Position numbers and translations under genes: made by a program | Source: Bacteroides sp. | GTDB taxonomy: Bacteria > Bacteroidota > Bacteroidia > Bacteroidales > Bacteroidaceae | Reading direction: 5' to 3' | Assembly (NCBI GenBank): GCA_017472925.1 | Contig: JAFUNS010000017.1 | Location: forward strand, 57,253-121,252 | DNA: 64,000 nt | The notes under the pieces: model-generated | The model's input: only the letters and a program-made list of their open reading frames with translations | Databases searched by the model: none | What the model was told of the DNA's origin: nothing | Part shown: piece by piece, positions 27,803-36,470 of the stretch | Position numbering within the stretch: position 1 is the stretch's first letter | Layout: each line of letters opens with the position of its first letter

Positions 27803-27885
27803 CAAAATACAAATGAAAATTACTTTAAAATATAGCACAATTTACAATCTGTTTAGATTATCTTGAATGTATATTAAATAAAAGA

Positions 27886-27954
27886 CACAAATTATATAAG
27901 ACACACATCTTGATATAGAAATTCTAATGAAGGTGTGAACTTATATAATTTGTG
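27886..27954 (-). terminator. Terminator of the kor operon
   Basis: CACAAATTATATAAG at 27886-27900 pairs perfectly with CTTATATAATTTGTG at 27940-27954, and an inner CACAC/GTGTG stem extends the fold. On the minus strand TTTTATTTAATA follows. Confidence 0.7.
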
Positions 27955-27976
27955 CTTTACTATGAAAACGATTTCT

Positions 27977-28519
27977 TTATACAGCTTTTATGATTTCCAT
28001 TCCAATTCGAATAGCTTCTTCATTCATTGGAATGAGCTTGTGATGACGCTCTGGCAACGTTTTGTAAAGAGCTTTTAATACACTTTCAATAGCGACAATT
28101 GGACGTAACTTAAGTAATCCACCTAATACTATCATATTGAAAGTTTTAGCCATACCGCGTTCATTAGCTTCATCCATGGCATCTATTCGATATACGTTAA
28201 TATCCTTGCGGGTAGGAGGTTCCATAATTCCATATCCATCGTATATCAAAATACCACCAGGCTTTACTTTGTCCTCAAATTTTTCCAATGATGGCTGATT
28301 TAAAATGATGGCTGTATCATATTGACTCAAAATGGGTGAAGAGATACGTTCATCACTTACAATAACGGTTACATTGGCAGTACCGCCACGTTGTTCAGGA
28401 CCGTAGGCTGGCATCCATGTTACTTCTTTATTTTCCATTAATCCGGAGTATGCTAATATCTTTCCCATGGAAAGTACACCTTGACCACCGAATCCAGCTA
28501 TAATGATTTCTTGTTTCAT
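27977..28519 (-). CDS. korC: 2-oxoacid:ferredoxin oxidoreductase, gamma subunit
   Basis: The 180-residue protein has the gamma-domain opening GFGGQGVLSMGKILAYSG (9-26) and YGPEQRGGTANVTVIVSD (39-56), both diagnostic of the POR/KOR gamma subunit. With the alpha and beta subunits encoded upstream it forms a thiamine-diphosphate and iron-sulfur enzyme that interconverts 2-oxoacids plus CoA with acyl-CoA plus reduced ferredoxin. The context of separate alpha, beta and gamma genes with a two-cluster ferredoxin matches 2-oxoglutarate:ferredoxin oxidoreductases; branched-chain 2-oxoacids remain possible. It is the last gene of the operon. Confidence 0.92.
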   Translation of the reverse strand: MKQEIIIAGFGGQGVLSMGKILAYSGLMENKEVTWMPAYGPEQRGGTANVTVIVSDERISSPILSQYDTAIILNQPSLEKFEDKVKPGGILIYDGYGIMEPPTRKDINVYRIDAMDEANERGMAKTFNMIVLGGLLKLRPIVAIESVLKALYKTLPERHHKLIPMNEEAIRIGMEIIKAV

Positions 28520-28531
28520 TGTTAATCCATT

Positions 28532-29296
28532 TTATTCTTTATCTTTCAAGTCACCTAATGGATAGAAAGGGAACATGTGTTCTTCCATCCATTGATTGGC
28601 CGCAACTGGTGTCATCTTCCAACCTGAATTACATGTTGATACTATTTCAACCAAGTTTGATCCTTTACCATTCATGGAGTTCTCAAAGGCCTTGCGAATG
28701 GCTTTCTTGGCTTTACGGATAGCAGGAACACTATGAACGGATTGACGCGTTACATAAGCAGTTCCTTCTAATGTCGCAGCTATTTCAGTCATTTTTAAAG
28801 GATAACCATGGATTGTAACATCACGGCCATAAGGACAAGTTGCAGTTTTCATTCCAACTAAAGTTGTGGGAGCCATCTGACCACCAGTCATACCATAAAT
28901 GGCATTATTAATAAAGATGATAGTGATGTTCTCACCACGATTTAATGCGTGAATTGTTTCGGCTGTACCAATACATGCTAAATCTCCATCTCCTTGGTAA
29001 GTAAATACTAATCTATTTGGCCATAAACGTTTGATGGCAGTAGCGACAGCTGGAGCACGACCATGAGCAGCTTCTTCCCAATCTATGTCTAAATAGTTAT
29101 AGGCAAATACGGCACATCCTACAGGTGAGACACCTACAGTTTGATTCTCCATGCCCATTTCTTCGATGACTTCTGCAATCAGTTTATGTACTACACCATG
29201 GCTACAACCAGGACAATAGTGCATAGGATTATCGTTCATCAACGTTGGCTTTTTATAAACCAAGTTTTCAGGTTTGATTATTTCTTCTTTTGTCAT
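28532..29296 (-). CDS. korB: 2-oxoacid:ferredoxin oxidoreductase, beta subunit (TPP-binding)
   Basis: The 254-residue protein binds thiamine diphosphate: GDGDLACIGTAETIHALNRG and IIFINNAIYGMTGG form the GDG...NN motif (about residues 99-140). CPGCSHG (28-34) supplies cysteines for a proximal 4Fe-4S cluster. It is the catalytic partner of the alpha subunit encoded upstream. A strong AGGAGG Shine-Dalgarno sequence lies 6 bases before its ATG, which is rare in this window, and it overlaps the end of the small membrane-protein gene. Confidence 0.93.
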   Translation of the reverse strand: MTKEEIIKPENLVYKKPTLMNDNPMHYCPGCSHGVVHKLIAEVIEEMGMENQTVGVSPVGCAVFAYNYLDIDWEEAAHGRAPAVATAIKRLWPNRLVFTYQGDGDLACIGTAETIHALNRGENITIIFINNAIYGMTGGQMAPTTLVGMKTATCPYGRDVTIHGYPLKMTEIAATLEGTAYVTRQSVHSVPAIRKAKKAIRKAFENSMNGKGSNLVEIVSTCNSGWKMTPVAANQWMEEHMFPFYPLGDLKDKE

Positions 29297-29302
29297 AATT
29301 TT

Positions 29303-29308
29303 CCTCCT
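29303..29308 (-). promoter_or_regulatory. Consensus Shine-Dalgarno of korB
   Basis: The minus strand reads AAAGGAGGAAAATTATG, a full AGGAGG six bases before the korB ATG. Bacteroidetes genes rarely carry this, so korB translation may be boosted relative to its operon neighbours. Confidence 0.75.
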
Positions 29309-29476
29309 TTATAACATGAAGCGCAAGAAGAACTCCATGAGTTTGACAGATAAGGCTGCCGCGCATACATAGATAAAGGTCGTGAAATCTTCTACTACAA
29401 AATAGAGGATAACAGATACTACGGCCAATATCATGAATACTATGTTCAGAATAACTCTGATTTTATCGGTTCCCAT
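29309..29476 (-). CDS. Small two-helix membrane protein within the kor operon
   Basis: A 55-codon frame (ATG 29476, TAA 29309) lies exactly in the gap between korA and korB. It encodes MGTDKIRVIL followed by two hydrophobic segments (about 7-27 NIVFMILAVVSVILYFVV and about 33-50 FIYVCAAALSVKL), with charged residues between and a basic/aromatic end. The frame fills the space with 6 bases to the korA stop and 12 to the korB start, so it is probably a real gene. Its function is unknown; a membrane anchor for the oxidoreductase complex is a possibility from position alone. Confidence 0.7.
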   Translation of the reverse strand: MGTDKIRVILNIVFMILAVVSVILYFVVEDFTTFIYVCAAALSVKLMEFFLRFML

Positions 29477-29482
29477 ATTCGT

Positions 29483-30565
29483 TTATTTAATTAGTTTTTC
29501 TTTCAATGCGTTGATAACTTCATCTGGGGCAGGCACAATACCACCTAAACGTCCATAATGTGCTACTGGTATACTACATTTAACAGCTAATTGTACATCT
29601 TCTACCATTTGACCGGCATTTAATTCAACGGTAAGGATTCCTTTGACTTGTTTTGCACGTTCTGCTATTGCTTTAGAAGGGAACGGCCAAATGGTTATGG
29701 GGCGTAATAATCCCACCTTGATGCCTTCTGCTCTTGCTAATTCCATAGCTTTTTGTGCAATGCGTGCACATGAACCAAAAGCTACTATTAGATATTCTGC
29801 ATCTTCACAGTTGATTTCTTCATAACGAACTTCATTGGCTTCAATTTCCGCATATTTTTCTTGCAGATGGATATTACGTTTTTCCATGATTGATGGATCC
29901 AACTCCAATGAAGTTATGATGTTTGGTTTGCGTCCTTCTTGCTTTCCATGAGCAGCCCAAGGACAACGTGCTATTACTTCTTCATCAGTTAGTCTTTGAC
30001 GTTGTTCTGGTAAAACAACTTTTTCCATCATTTGTCCAATTACACCATCAGCCAAAATGATAGCTGGATTTCGATATTTGAAGGCCAAGTCAAAAGCCAA
30101 ACCTACAAAATCTGCCATTTCTTGTACCGATGCAGGTGCAAGTGCAATTAAATGGTAATCACCATGGCCACCACCTTTAACAGTTTGGAAATAATCAGCT
30201 TGACTGGGTTGTATAGTTCCCAAACCTGGTCCTCCACGCATTACGTTTACAATGAGGCATGGTAGCTCAGCACCTGCTAAATAAGAAATACCTTCTTGTT
30301 TCAAGCTTACACCTGGACTTGACGATGATGTCATCACCATTTTACCAGAGCCAGCTCCACCATAAACCATATTTATTGCTGCCACTTCACTTTCTGCCTG
30401 TACTACAACCATGCCGGTAGTTTCCCAGGGTTTCAGTTCTGCAAGTGTTTCCAAGACTTCAGATTGAGGGGTGATAGGATAGCCAAAATAACCATCTGTG
30501 CCGAAACGAATTGCTGCATGCGCAATGGCTTCGTTCCCCTTCATTAATAAAACTTCTTCTGCCAT
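29483..30565 (-). CDS. korA: 2-oxoacid:ferredoxin oxidoreductase, alpha subunit
   Basis: The 360-residue alpha subunit includes the pyrimidine-binding domain with GNEAIAHAAIRFGTDGYFGYPITP pattern (10-33) and SSSSPGVSLKQEGISYLAGAELP (about 84-106), followed by the transketolase C-terminal-like domain (about 250-355, EYLIVAFGSCARIAQKAME and VGLLRPITIWPFP). It is cytoplasmic and works with KorB, KorC and the ferredoxin KorD encoded next to it. It starts 10 bases after the ferredoxin stop. Confidence 0.93.
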   Translation of the reverse strand: MAEEVLLMKGNEAIAHAAIRFGTDGYFGYPITPQSEVLETLAELKPWETTGMVVVQAESEVAAINMVYGGAGSGKMVMTSSSSPGVSLKQEGISYLAGAELPCLIVNVMRGGPGLGTIQPSQADYFQTVKGGGHGDYHLIALAPASVQEMADFVGLAFDLAFKYRNPAIILADGVIGQMMEKVVLPEQRQRLTDEEVIARCPWAAHGKQEGRKPNIITSLELDPSIMEKRNIHLQEKYAEIEANEVRYEEINCEDAEYLIVAFGSCARIAQKAMELARAEGIKVGLLRPITIWPFPSKAIAERAKQVKGILTVELNAGQMVEDVQLAVKCSIPVAHYGRLGGIVPAPDEVINALKEKLIK

Positions 30566-30575
30566 TTCTTTTTTA

Positions 30576-30806
30576 TTATTGGATTTTTACTTTATAGACA
30601 GAAATACATCCGTCCGGACATACAGTTGCACATGAAGCACAACCTGTACATGCTTCTTCTACTGCCATTTGTGCGAATGTATATCCTTTTTTGTTTACTT
30701 CTTTAGCTGTGAGTGACAATACGTTGAAAGGGCATGCAACTACACATAAATTGCATCCTTTACAGCGTTCTTTATCTACTATTACAGCTCCTTTAATTTT
30801 AGCCAT
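30576..30806 (-). CDS. korD: 2[4Fe-4S] ferredoxin subunit of 2-oxoacid oxidoreductase
   Basis: The 76-residue ferredoxin carries two CxxCxxCxxxCP motifs, CKGCNLCVVACP (15-26) and CTGCASCATVCP (54-65). It is the delta-type subunit that receives electrons from the alpha/beta pair. It lies 10 bases upstream of korA and 10 bases downstream of the TPR gene, so all are cotranscribed. Confidence 0.93.
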   Translation of the reverse strand: MAKIKGAVIVDKERCKGCNLCVVACPFNVLSLTAKEVNKKGYTFAQMAVEEACTGCASCATVCPDGCISVYKVKIQ

Positions 30807-30816
30807 TGTTTATTCC

Positions 30817-31083
30817 TTATTGGTTATACATATCTTTGTTATAGAACTCTAAAATATTCATGAGCATATTTTTAGCTGATAAAGCAGGACTTTCTGGGTT
30901 CCTTTCAATTGCTTCTAAATAGTGGTTAAGTGCTAATTGCCAATTCCCCTGTTTCCGCCAAGCATTACCTAATAAATAAAAAGGCTCATCATTGCAATTC
31001 GGATGTGAATCAATATATTTGTTTAATTGTTCAATAGCCTCAGCAATTTTATTTTGATACAACAGTTCTTTAATTATTTCCAC
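30817..31083 (-). CDS. Small TPR protein
   Basis: The 88-residue protein contains about two tetratricopeptide repeats (EAIEQLNKYIDSHPNCNDEPFYLLGNAW pattern at 16-43, then WQLALNHYLEAIERNPESP at 51-69). It starts with GTG at 31083, because no ATG exists before the last 15 residues. It lies 8 bases after the DUF4468 gene stop and 10 bases before the ferredoxin gene. TPR proteins mediate protein contacts, so an assembly role for the oxidoreductase is possible but is only inferred from position. Confidence 0.82.
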   Translation of the reverse strand: MEIIKELLYQNKIAEAIEQLNKYIDSHPNCNDEPFYLLGNAWRKQGNWQLALNHYLEAIERNPESPALSAKNMLMNILEFYNKDMYNQ

Positions 31084-31091
31084 TTCTATTA

Positions 31092-32141
31092 TTATTTTAC
31101 TTCACCTACGTATACATTGTATGTCAAGGCTGGATTGCAAGCAGGATTCATTTTTTTTGCTTCTTCTCCCTTAATGTTTTGCATCATCATTTTCTGACAT
31201 TTTATGATTACGTTTGGTTCGTTGCTTCCGTTGGAATAAAATGAGATTGTATAAGTATCACTTTGTGATAATAACAGATTACTCATAGTTTTCTGTGTGT
31301 CAATGATACAATAGGTAACATCTTTACCAAATAATTGTGAGCGTCCACCCCAACATTCTTTACTTAAATCCATTTCTTCACCGTTCACACTAATAGTCAT
31401 GCGTACAGCATTTGCTATTATATCTTCTTCTGTTGTTGCTTTAGGAGTTTCCGGCTGGATATTTTCTTGTTGGACAGTTGTATTTATAGCTGTTGATGCA
31501 GTTGAAAGGGTGGGCTGAACAACGGTTACTTGTTCGGCTGGTTTTACTGGTGCTGCTTGCAATCCTAATGCAATCATCTTATTACCCAGTGCAGAGCGCA
31601 TTTCAGCAAACATTTCGTCCTTCAAATCAATAGTCTCTCTTCTGAATTTTCCACAGACTGGTGCCAATTTTGTTTTTGACTTGTTCAAAGCCATATCATC
31701 TGTTATCCATTCTTCTGCAGTGAATTTTTCACCTCCGTCGCGTGCTTCATTATACCAATATCGTATACGATTCATCTCGATATTACATTTGCCGGATGAA
31801 CATTTTACACTAAGCAAATAGTAGATACGAGTACGGTCTAATGATAAAGCAGAAGATGAGAATACCAAATACTCTTCTCCACCTATGGCAATACTTCCGT
31901 CATTAGGATTTGTATAAAGTACCCTTGCGTTGAATTTGTCTTTTGGCTGAAATCTTTCATTAGCCCATTCCAGCAATGTTTCATATATTTGTTGTTGAGA
32001 CATAGCTGGTACTTGCATCTCTGTAGAAAATTCAACTTTACCGCCAATAAGTGGTACTGCACCAGTCAAATATTTTTCATCTGTTTGTGCTGTAGCAATG
32101 AGCGAAAAACACAACATAAAGATAGATATCAATTTTCTCAT
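31092..32141 (-). CDS. DUF4468 domain-containing secreted protein
   Basis: The 349-residue protein has a signal peptide ending ATAQ (residue 19) and an N-terminal DUF4468 region (about 20-130, TEMQVPAMSQQQIYETLLEW and NIEMNRIRYWYNE), a TBP-like fold common in Bacteroides. A Thr/Pro/Gln-rich linker (about 195-235) and a second beta domain follow. The function is unknown. It is the first gene of the transcript that also carries the kor genes, yet it is exported whereas they are cytoplasmic, so a shared pathway should not be assumed. Confidence 0.8.
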   Translation of the reverse strand: MRKLISIFMLCFSLIATAQTDEKYLTGAVPLIGGKVEFSTEMQVPAMSQQQIYETLLEWANERFQPKDKFNARVLYTNPNDGSIAIGGEEYLVFSSSALSLDRTRIYYLLSVKCSSGKCNIEMNRIRYWYNEARDGGEKFTAEEWITDDMALNKSKTKLAPVCGKFRRETIDLKDEMFAEMRSALGNKMIALGLQAAPVKPAEQVTVVQPTLSTASTAINTTVQQENIQPETPKATTEEDIIANAVRMTISVNGEEMDLSKECWGGRSQLFGKDVTYCIIDTQKTMSNLLLSQSDTYTISFYSNGSNEPNVIIKCQKMMMQNIKGEEAKKMNPACNPALTYNVYVGEVK

Positions 32142-32175
32142 ATCATTTACTTGTTACTTATTATATAATATGGGG

Positions 32176-32183
32176 CAAAGATA
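32176..32183 (-). promoter_or_regulatory. -7 box for the DUF4468/TPR/kor operon
   Basis: The minus strand reads TATCTTTG 35 bases before ATG 32141. It is the only clear promoter before the closely packed run of genes ending with korC. Confidence 0.6.
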
Positions 32184-32257
32184 ATAAATATAATAGAAAG
32201 TTGATAAAATAATTATTCCCTTTTTGTCGGTTTTTTAGTATAATCATGTAATAATAA

Positions 32258-32287
32258 AAATGAGAGTAGTTGCAACTACTCTCATTT
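32258..32287. terminator. Terminator of the arabinose operon
   Basis: AAATGAGAGTAGT and ACTACTCTCATTT form a perfect 13-bp stem with a TGCA loop. On the minus strand it lies 23 bases after the rpiB stop and is followed by TTATTATTACATG. Confidence 0.8.
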
Positions 32288-32309
32288 AATGTATAATTAC
32301 TCATATAAT

Positions 32310-32744
32310 TTATTTAATTGGCATTTTTTCAATACGAGCTTGGTGACGTCCACCTTCGAATTCAGTAGTGAAAAATTCTTCCATAATGGTGTCGGCCATT
32401 GCTTTGTCAATAAAACGTCCTGGCATAACTAAAATGTTAGCATCGTTGTGTTGACGAGCCAAGTGGGCTATTTCAGGAATCCAACATAAAGCAGCACGTA
32501 TACCTTGGTGCTTGTTTAATGTAATGCCAATACCTTGACCACTTCCGCAAACAGCTATACCTGGATAACATTCACCTGATTCAACAGCCAAAGCCAATGG
32601 ATGTGCAAAATCAGCATAGTCACAACTGGCTTCACTATAAGTTCCGAAATCTTTGAAGGTATATCCCTTAGCTTCAAGCCAAGTCTTAATATATTCCTTC
32701 AATTCATATCCGGCATGATCTGATGCCAAACCGATTGTTTTCAT
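32310..32744 (-). CDS. rpiB: Ribose 5-phosphate isomerase B
   Basis: The 144-residue protein matches the RpiB/LacAB family: GLASDHAGYELKEYI (5-19) contains the D-H pair that binds substrate, and CGSGQGIGIT (about 68-77) carries the catalytic cysteine. It interconverts ribose 5-phosphate and ribulose 5-phosphate. Its ATG overlaps the transketolase stop by one base (TAATG), so both are translated from one message as the last genes of the arabinose operon. Confidence 0.94.
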   Translation of the reverse strand: MKTIGLASDHAGYELKEYIKTWLEAKGYTFKDFGTYSEASCDYADFAHPLALAVESGECYPGIAVCGSGQGIGITLNKHQGIRAALCWIPEIAHLARQHNDANILVMPGRFIDKAMADTIMEEFFTTEFEGGRHQARIEKMPIK

Positions 32745-34762
32745 TAGAGCATTGCTTTTACTTGGTTATATACATTTTCAGCTGTGAAGCCAAGTTTTTC
32801 ATCAAGTACCTTATAAGGAGCTGAGAAACCAAAGCTTTCCAATCCCCATACCTTACCTTCATGAGCAGGAACCAAGCCTTGAAGATTTACAGGAAGACCA
32901 GCTGTCAAACCAAACTTCTTAACGCCAGCAGGTAAAACTTCTTCTTGATAACAAGTGCATTGGCTGCGGAACAAACCTTCTGAAGGTACACTTACGATGC
33001 TGCACTTTACACCATCCTTACGGAGTAATTCTGCACCTGCTACAAGTGTGGATACTTCAGAACCAGAAGCAACGAGAATAACATCTGGATTCTTATCAGA
33101 ACCTGCAACAATATATGCACCCTTAGCTGCTTGACTATAATCATTACCTTCAGGAAGATCAGTGATATTCTGACGGCTTAAGATAAGAGCGGTAGGAGTG
33201 GCTGTATTAGCCATAGCCAAAGCCCAAGCTTCTGTTGTTTCCTTTGCATCGGCAGGACGAAGCACCAAAGTAGAGTTGTGTCCCTTATGGTTCTTCAATT
33301 TTTCCATCAATCGGATTTGTGCTTCTTGTTCTACTGGTTCATGAGTTGGACCATCTTCACCTACACGGAATGCATCGTGTGTCCAAATGAACTTAACTGG
33401 CAATTCCATAAGGGCAGCCATACGTACGGCAGGTTTCATGTAATCAGAGAATACAAAGAAAGTACCACAAGCTGGAATCACACCACCGTGCAATGCCATA
33501 CCGATACAACAACATGCCATTGTCAATTCGGCTACACCGGCTTGGAAGAATGCACCACTAAAGTCATCCTTTGTCATAGCCTTTGTCATCTTCAAGAAAC
33601 CGTCTGTCTTATCAGAGTTAGACAAGTCGGCTGAAGCACAAATCATGTTAGGCACTTGTTCTGCCAAAGCAGAAAGACAAGCTGCAGATGCATTACGAGT
33701 AGCATCATTGGCTTTTTGCTGTACTTTACTCCAATCAATTTGTGGAGCTTTATTGGCGAACCAATCAGCTTGTGCAGCTGCCATTTCTGGGTTTGCTTTA
33801 GCCCATTCAGCTTCTTCTGCATAACGAGCAGCGCAAATTTCCTTCAATTCTTCTGCACGCTTAGCATATAGCTCTTTTACATCATCAAAGATTTGGAATG
33901 GATTTTCAGGATCACCGCCCAAGTTCTTGACAGTGTTAACGAAAGCATCACCTCCAAGAGGAGCACCATGAGTCTTACAGTTGCGTTCGTAAGATGAACC
34001 ATCGGCCTTCAAGGCACCCTTACCCATGATACACTTACCAATAATCAAAGTTGGCTTTCCAACTACTGCCTTGGCTGTTTCTATAGCTTTGCGGATTTCT
34101 ACTACATCATTACCATTGATTTCAATAACTTCCCAACCCAATGCACGATACTTGGCAGCTGTATCTTCTGTCATAACTTCAGCTGTTTCTGTAGATAGCT
34201 GAATATCGTTTGAGTCGTAGAACATGATAAGATTATCCAATCCCAATACAGCGGCTACACGAGCTGCACCTTGAGAAATTTCTTCTTGTACACCACCATC
34301 TGAAATATATGCATAGATAGTTTCTTTTGCAAATGTGGGGTTACCTGTTTTTGCTGCCAAGAACTTAGCTGCAATAGCAGCACCTACAGCAAATGTATGA
34401 CCTTGTCCAAGAGGACCGGATGTGTTTTCTACTCCACGTTCAACTTCAAATTCTGGGTGACCTGTTGTAGGAGAACCCCACTGACGAAGTTGTGCTAATT
34501 CTTCAAGACTATATTTGCCGATAAGAGCAAGCTGTGAATAAAGCATAGGAGCCATATGGCCTGGATCAAGATAGAAACGGTCACGGCCTACCCATGTAGG
34601 ATTTTGTGGGTCATAGTTAAGGTATTCTGAATAGAGTACATTAATGAAATCTGCACCACCCATTGCACCACCAGGATGACCTGATTTAGCTTTTTCTACG
34701 GAAGCAGCGGCTAAGATACGGATATTGTCCGCTGCATGATTCATTACTTTAATATCGTTCAT
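32744..34762 (-). CDS. tkt: Transketolase
   Basis: The 672-residue protein spans the full transketolase: TPP-binding domain with SGPLGQGHTFAVGAA (about 115-129) and YAYISDGGVQEEISQGA (about 150-166), the pyrimidine domain with FVFSDYMKPAVRMAAL (about 435-450), and the C-terminal domain. It transfers two-carbon units between xylulose 5-phosphate and aldose phosphates in the pentose phosphate pathway. Placed directly after the arabinose kinase gene and joined to rpiB, it channels xylulose 5-phosphate made from arabinose. Confidence 0.95.
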   Translation of the reverse strand: MNDIKVMNHAADNIRILAAASVEKAKSGHPGGAMGGADFINVLYSEYLNYDPQNPTWVGRDRFYLDPGHMAPMLYSQLALIGKYSLEELAQLRQWGSPTTGHPEFEVERGVENTSGPLGQGHTFAVGAAIAAKFLAAKTGNPTFAKETIYAYISDGGVQEEISQGAARVAAVLGLDNLIMFYDSNDIQLSTETAEVMTEDTAAKYRALGWEVIEINGNDVVEIRKAIETAKAVVGKPTLIIGKCIMGKGALKADGSSYERNCKTHGAPLGGDAFVNTVKNLGGDPENPFQIFDDVKELYAKRAEELKEICAARYAEEAEWAKANPEMAAAQADWFANKAPQIDWSKVQQKANDATRNASAACLSALAEQVPNMICASADLSNSDKTDGFLKMTKAMTKDDFSGAFFQAGVAELTMACCCIGMALHGGVIPACGTFFVFSDYMKPAVRMAALMELPVKFIWTHDAFRVGEDGPTHEPVEQEAQIRLMEKLKNHKGHNSTLVLRPADAKETTEAWALAMANTATPTALILSRQNITDLPEGNDYSQAAKGAYIVAGSDKNPDVILVASGSEVSTLVAGAELLRKDGVKCSIVSVPSEGLFRSQCTCYQEEVLPAGVKKFGLTAGLPVNLQGLVPAHEGKVWGLESFGFSAPYKVLDEKLGFTAENVYNQVKAML

Positions 34763-34786
34763 GTCTAATAGATTAAATTAGTGTTT

Positions 34787-36385
34787 TTACTTTTTACATT
34801 TAACAGCTGCTTCTTCAATGCCTAAACCAAGCTTGTAGTTTTCTATATATACATTGAAACCTGCAACTTCTTCTGCAGTAGGTTTAATTTCAATTCCAGC
34901 ATCACCTGCAAATACAACTTCGTCAAGGAAGTCAGCCAAATTTTGGTTCTTTTCATTATTAACTAAATAAGAACCAAGTAGAGCGATACCCCATGCACCA
35001 CCTTCACCAGCTGTTTCCATTACAGAAATAGGGGAGTTGATTGCGGCTGCCAATACTCTTTGGCCTACACCTTTTGTCTTAAACAAACCACCATGACCTG
35101 TAATTCTATCTACTCTAATCTTTTCGTCGTTAAATAGAATATCATTACCAATCTTTAGTACACCAACAGAAGCATAAAGATGTGAGCGCATAAAGTTAGC
35201 CAAATTGAATTTGTCATTGGCCGAACGAACAAACAAAGGACGTCCTTCTGCCAAACCGGTTACAGGCTCACCAGAGATGTAGTTGTATGAAATCAAACCA
35301 CCACAGTCAGCATTACCTGTTAGAGCATGGTTGTAAAGTTTACCAAACACTTCATTCATATCAACTGGTACTCCTAAAAGTTCTTGGTATTCTTTAAACA
35401 GATTTACCCATGCATTCAAGTCAGAAGTACAGTTGTTGCAATGTACCATGGCTACCAAACTACCATCAGGAGTAGTAACCATATCAATCATTTCGTAAGG
35501 TTTTGACAACTCTTTTTCCAAAACAATCATGGAGAATGAAGATGTACCAGCCGAAACGTTACCTGTACGTTGTTTTACAGCATTGGTTGCTACCATACCA
35601 GTGCCAGCATCACCTTCAGGAGGACAAACAGGAACACCTGCTTTCAAATGACCTGATACGTCAAGTCTTTTAGCACCTTCTTCAGTTAAACAACCTGCAT
35701 TTTCACCGGCTACCAATACCTTTGGAAGAATATCGAGCAATTTCCAATCATAGCCCTTTGGAGCTACCAAGTTGTCGAATTTGGCTACCATTTTAGCATC
35801 GTATGTCTTAGTCTCAGGGTCAACTGGAATCATACCTGAAGCATCACCTACTCCTAAAACTCTTTCACCTGTTATTTGCCAATGAATATATCCAGCTAAT
35901 GTAGTAAGGAAGTTGATATCTTTTACATGATCTTCATTGTCAAGTATACATTGATATAAATGTGAAATACTCCAACGTAAAGGAATATTGTATACAAACA
36001 ATTCAGATAATTCTGCAGCTGCTTTACCTGTATTGGTATTTCTCCATGTACGGAATGGAACCAAAATTTCTTCTTTTTCATTGAAAGCCATATAGCCGTG
36101 CATCATAGCACTTACGCCGATTGCTGCTAATGTTTCAATTTCTGTATCGTAGAGTTCCTTTACATTTTTACGAAGTTCGGCATAACAATCTTGTAGACCA
36201 TACCAAATGGCTTCTATTCTATATGTCCACAGTCCATCTACTAATTGATTCTCCCAAGTGTGGCTACCCTGTGCTATGGGTTTGTTTTCTTGGTCAATCA
36301 AAACGGCTTTGATACGGGTTGAACCGAATTCAATACCTAAAATTGCTTTACCGGCTTCAATGGTTGATTTTGCATCTAATTTCAT
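34787..36385 (-). CDS. FGGY family carbohydrate kinase, probable L-ribulokinase
   Basis: The 532-residue kinase has the N-terminal phosphate loop GIEFGSTRIKAVLID (17-31) and the second-domain DAGTGMVATNAV region (about 259-270) and GHGGLFKTKGVGQRVLAAAI (about 426-445) of FGGY kinases. By sequence it looks closer to xylulokinase-like members than to E. coli AraB. Its position between araA and tkt, in an operon with araD, means the substrate is most likely L-ribulose. Xylulokinase activity cannot be excluded. An 85-base gap containing an inverted repeat separates it from araA. Confidence 0.88.
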   Translation of the reverse strand: MKLDAKSTIEAGKAILGIEFGSTRIKAVLIDQENKPIAQGSHTWENQLVDGLWTYRIEAIWYGLQDCYAELRKNVKELYDTEIETLAAIGVSAMMHGYMAFNEKEEILVPFRTWRNTNTGKAAAELSELFVYNIPLRWSISHLYQCILDNEDHVKDINFLTTLAGYIHWQITGERVLGVGDASGMIPVDPETKTYDAKMVAKFDNLVAPKGYDWKLLDILPKVLVAGENAGCLTEEGAKRLDVSGHLKAGVPVCPPEGDAGTGMVATNAVKQRTGNVSAGTSSFSMIVLEKELSKPYEMIDMVTTPDGSLVAMVHCNNCTSDLNAWVNLFKEYQELLGVPVDMNEVFGKLYNHALTGNADCGGLISYNYISGEPVTGLAEGRPLFVRSANDKFNLANFMRSHLYASVGVLKIGNDILFNDEKIRVDRITGHGGLFKTKGVGQRVLAAAINSPISVMETAGEGGAWGIALLGSYLVNNEKNQNLADFLDEVVFAGDAGIEIKPTAEEVAGFNVYIENYKLGLGIEEAAVKCKK

Positions 36386-36427
36386 ACCTTATATATTGAA
36401 GTTAAATGTGTTAATGATTATGTATAA

Positions 36428-36460
36428 AGTTACGCCACCTTAAAGATAAGTGGCGTAACT
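36428..36460. promoter_or_regulatory. Intercistronic hairpin between araA and the kinase gene
   Basis: AGTTACGCCAC at 36428-36438 and GTGGCGTAACT at 36450-36460 form a perfect 11-bp stem with an 11-base loop. On the minus strand it sits just after the araA stop. Only ACTTTATAC follows, so it is a weak terminator or an RNA-stability/processing hairpin lowering expression of the downstream kinase-tkt-rpiB part. Confidence 0.6.
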
Positions 36461-36470
36461 CCTTAAAATA

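Noticed and set aside
33278-33634. 118-codon plus-strand frame opposite tkt
   Set aside because: It is antisense to a highly conserved transketolase and shows no coding signature of its own.
36428-36460. Riboswitch between araA and the kinase
   Set aside because: It is a single simple hairpin with no aptamer-like structure. A terminator or processing site is sufficient.
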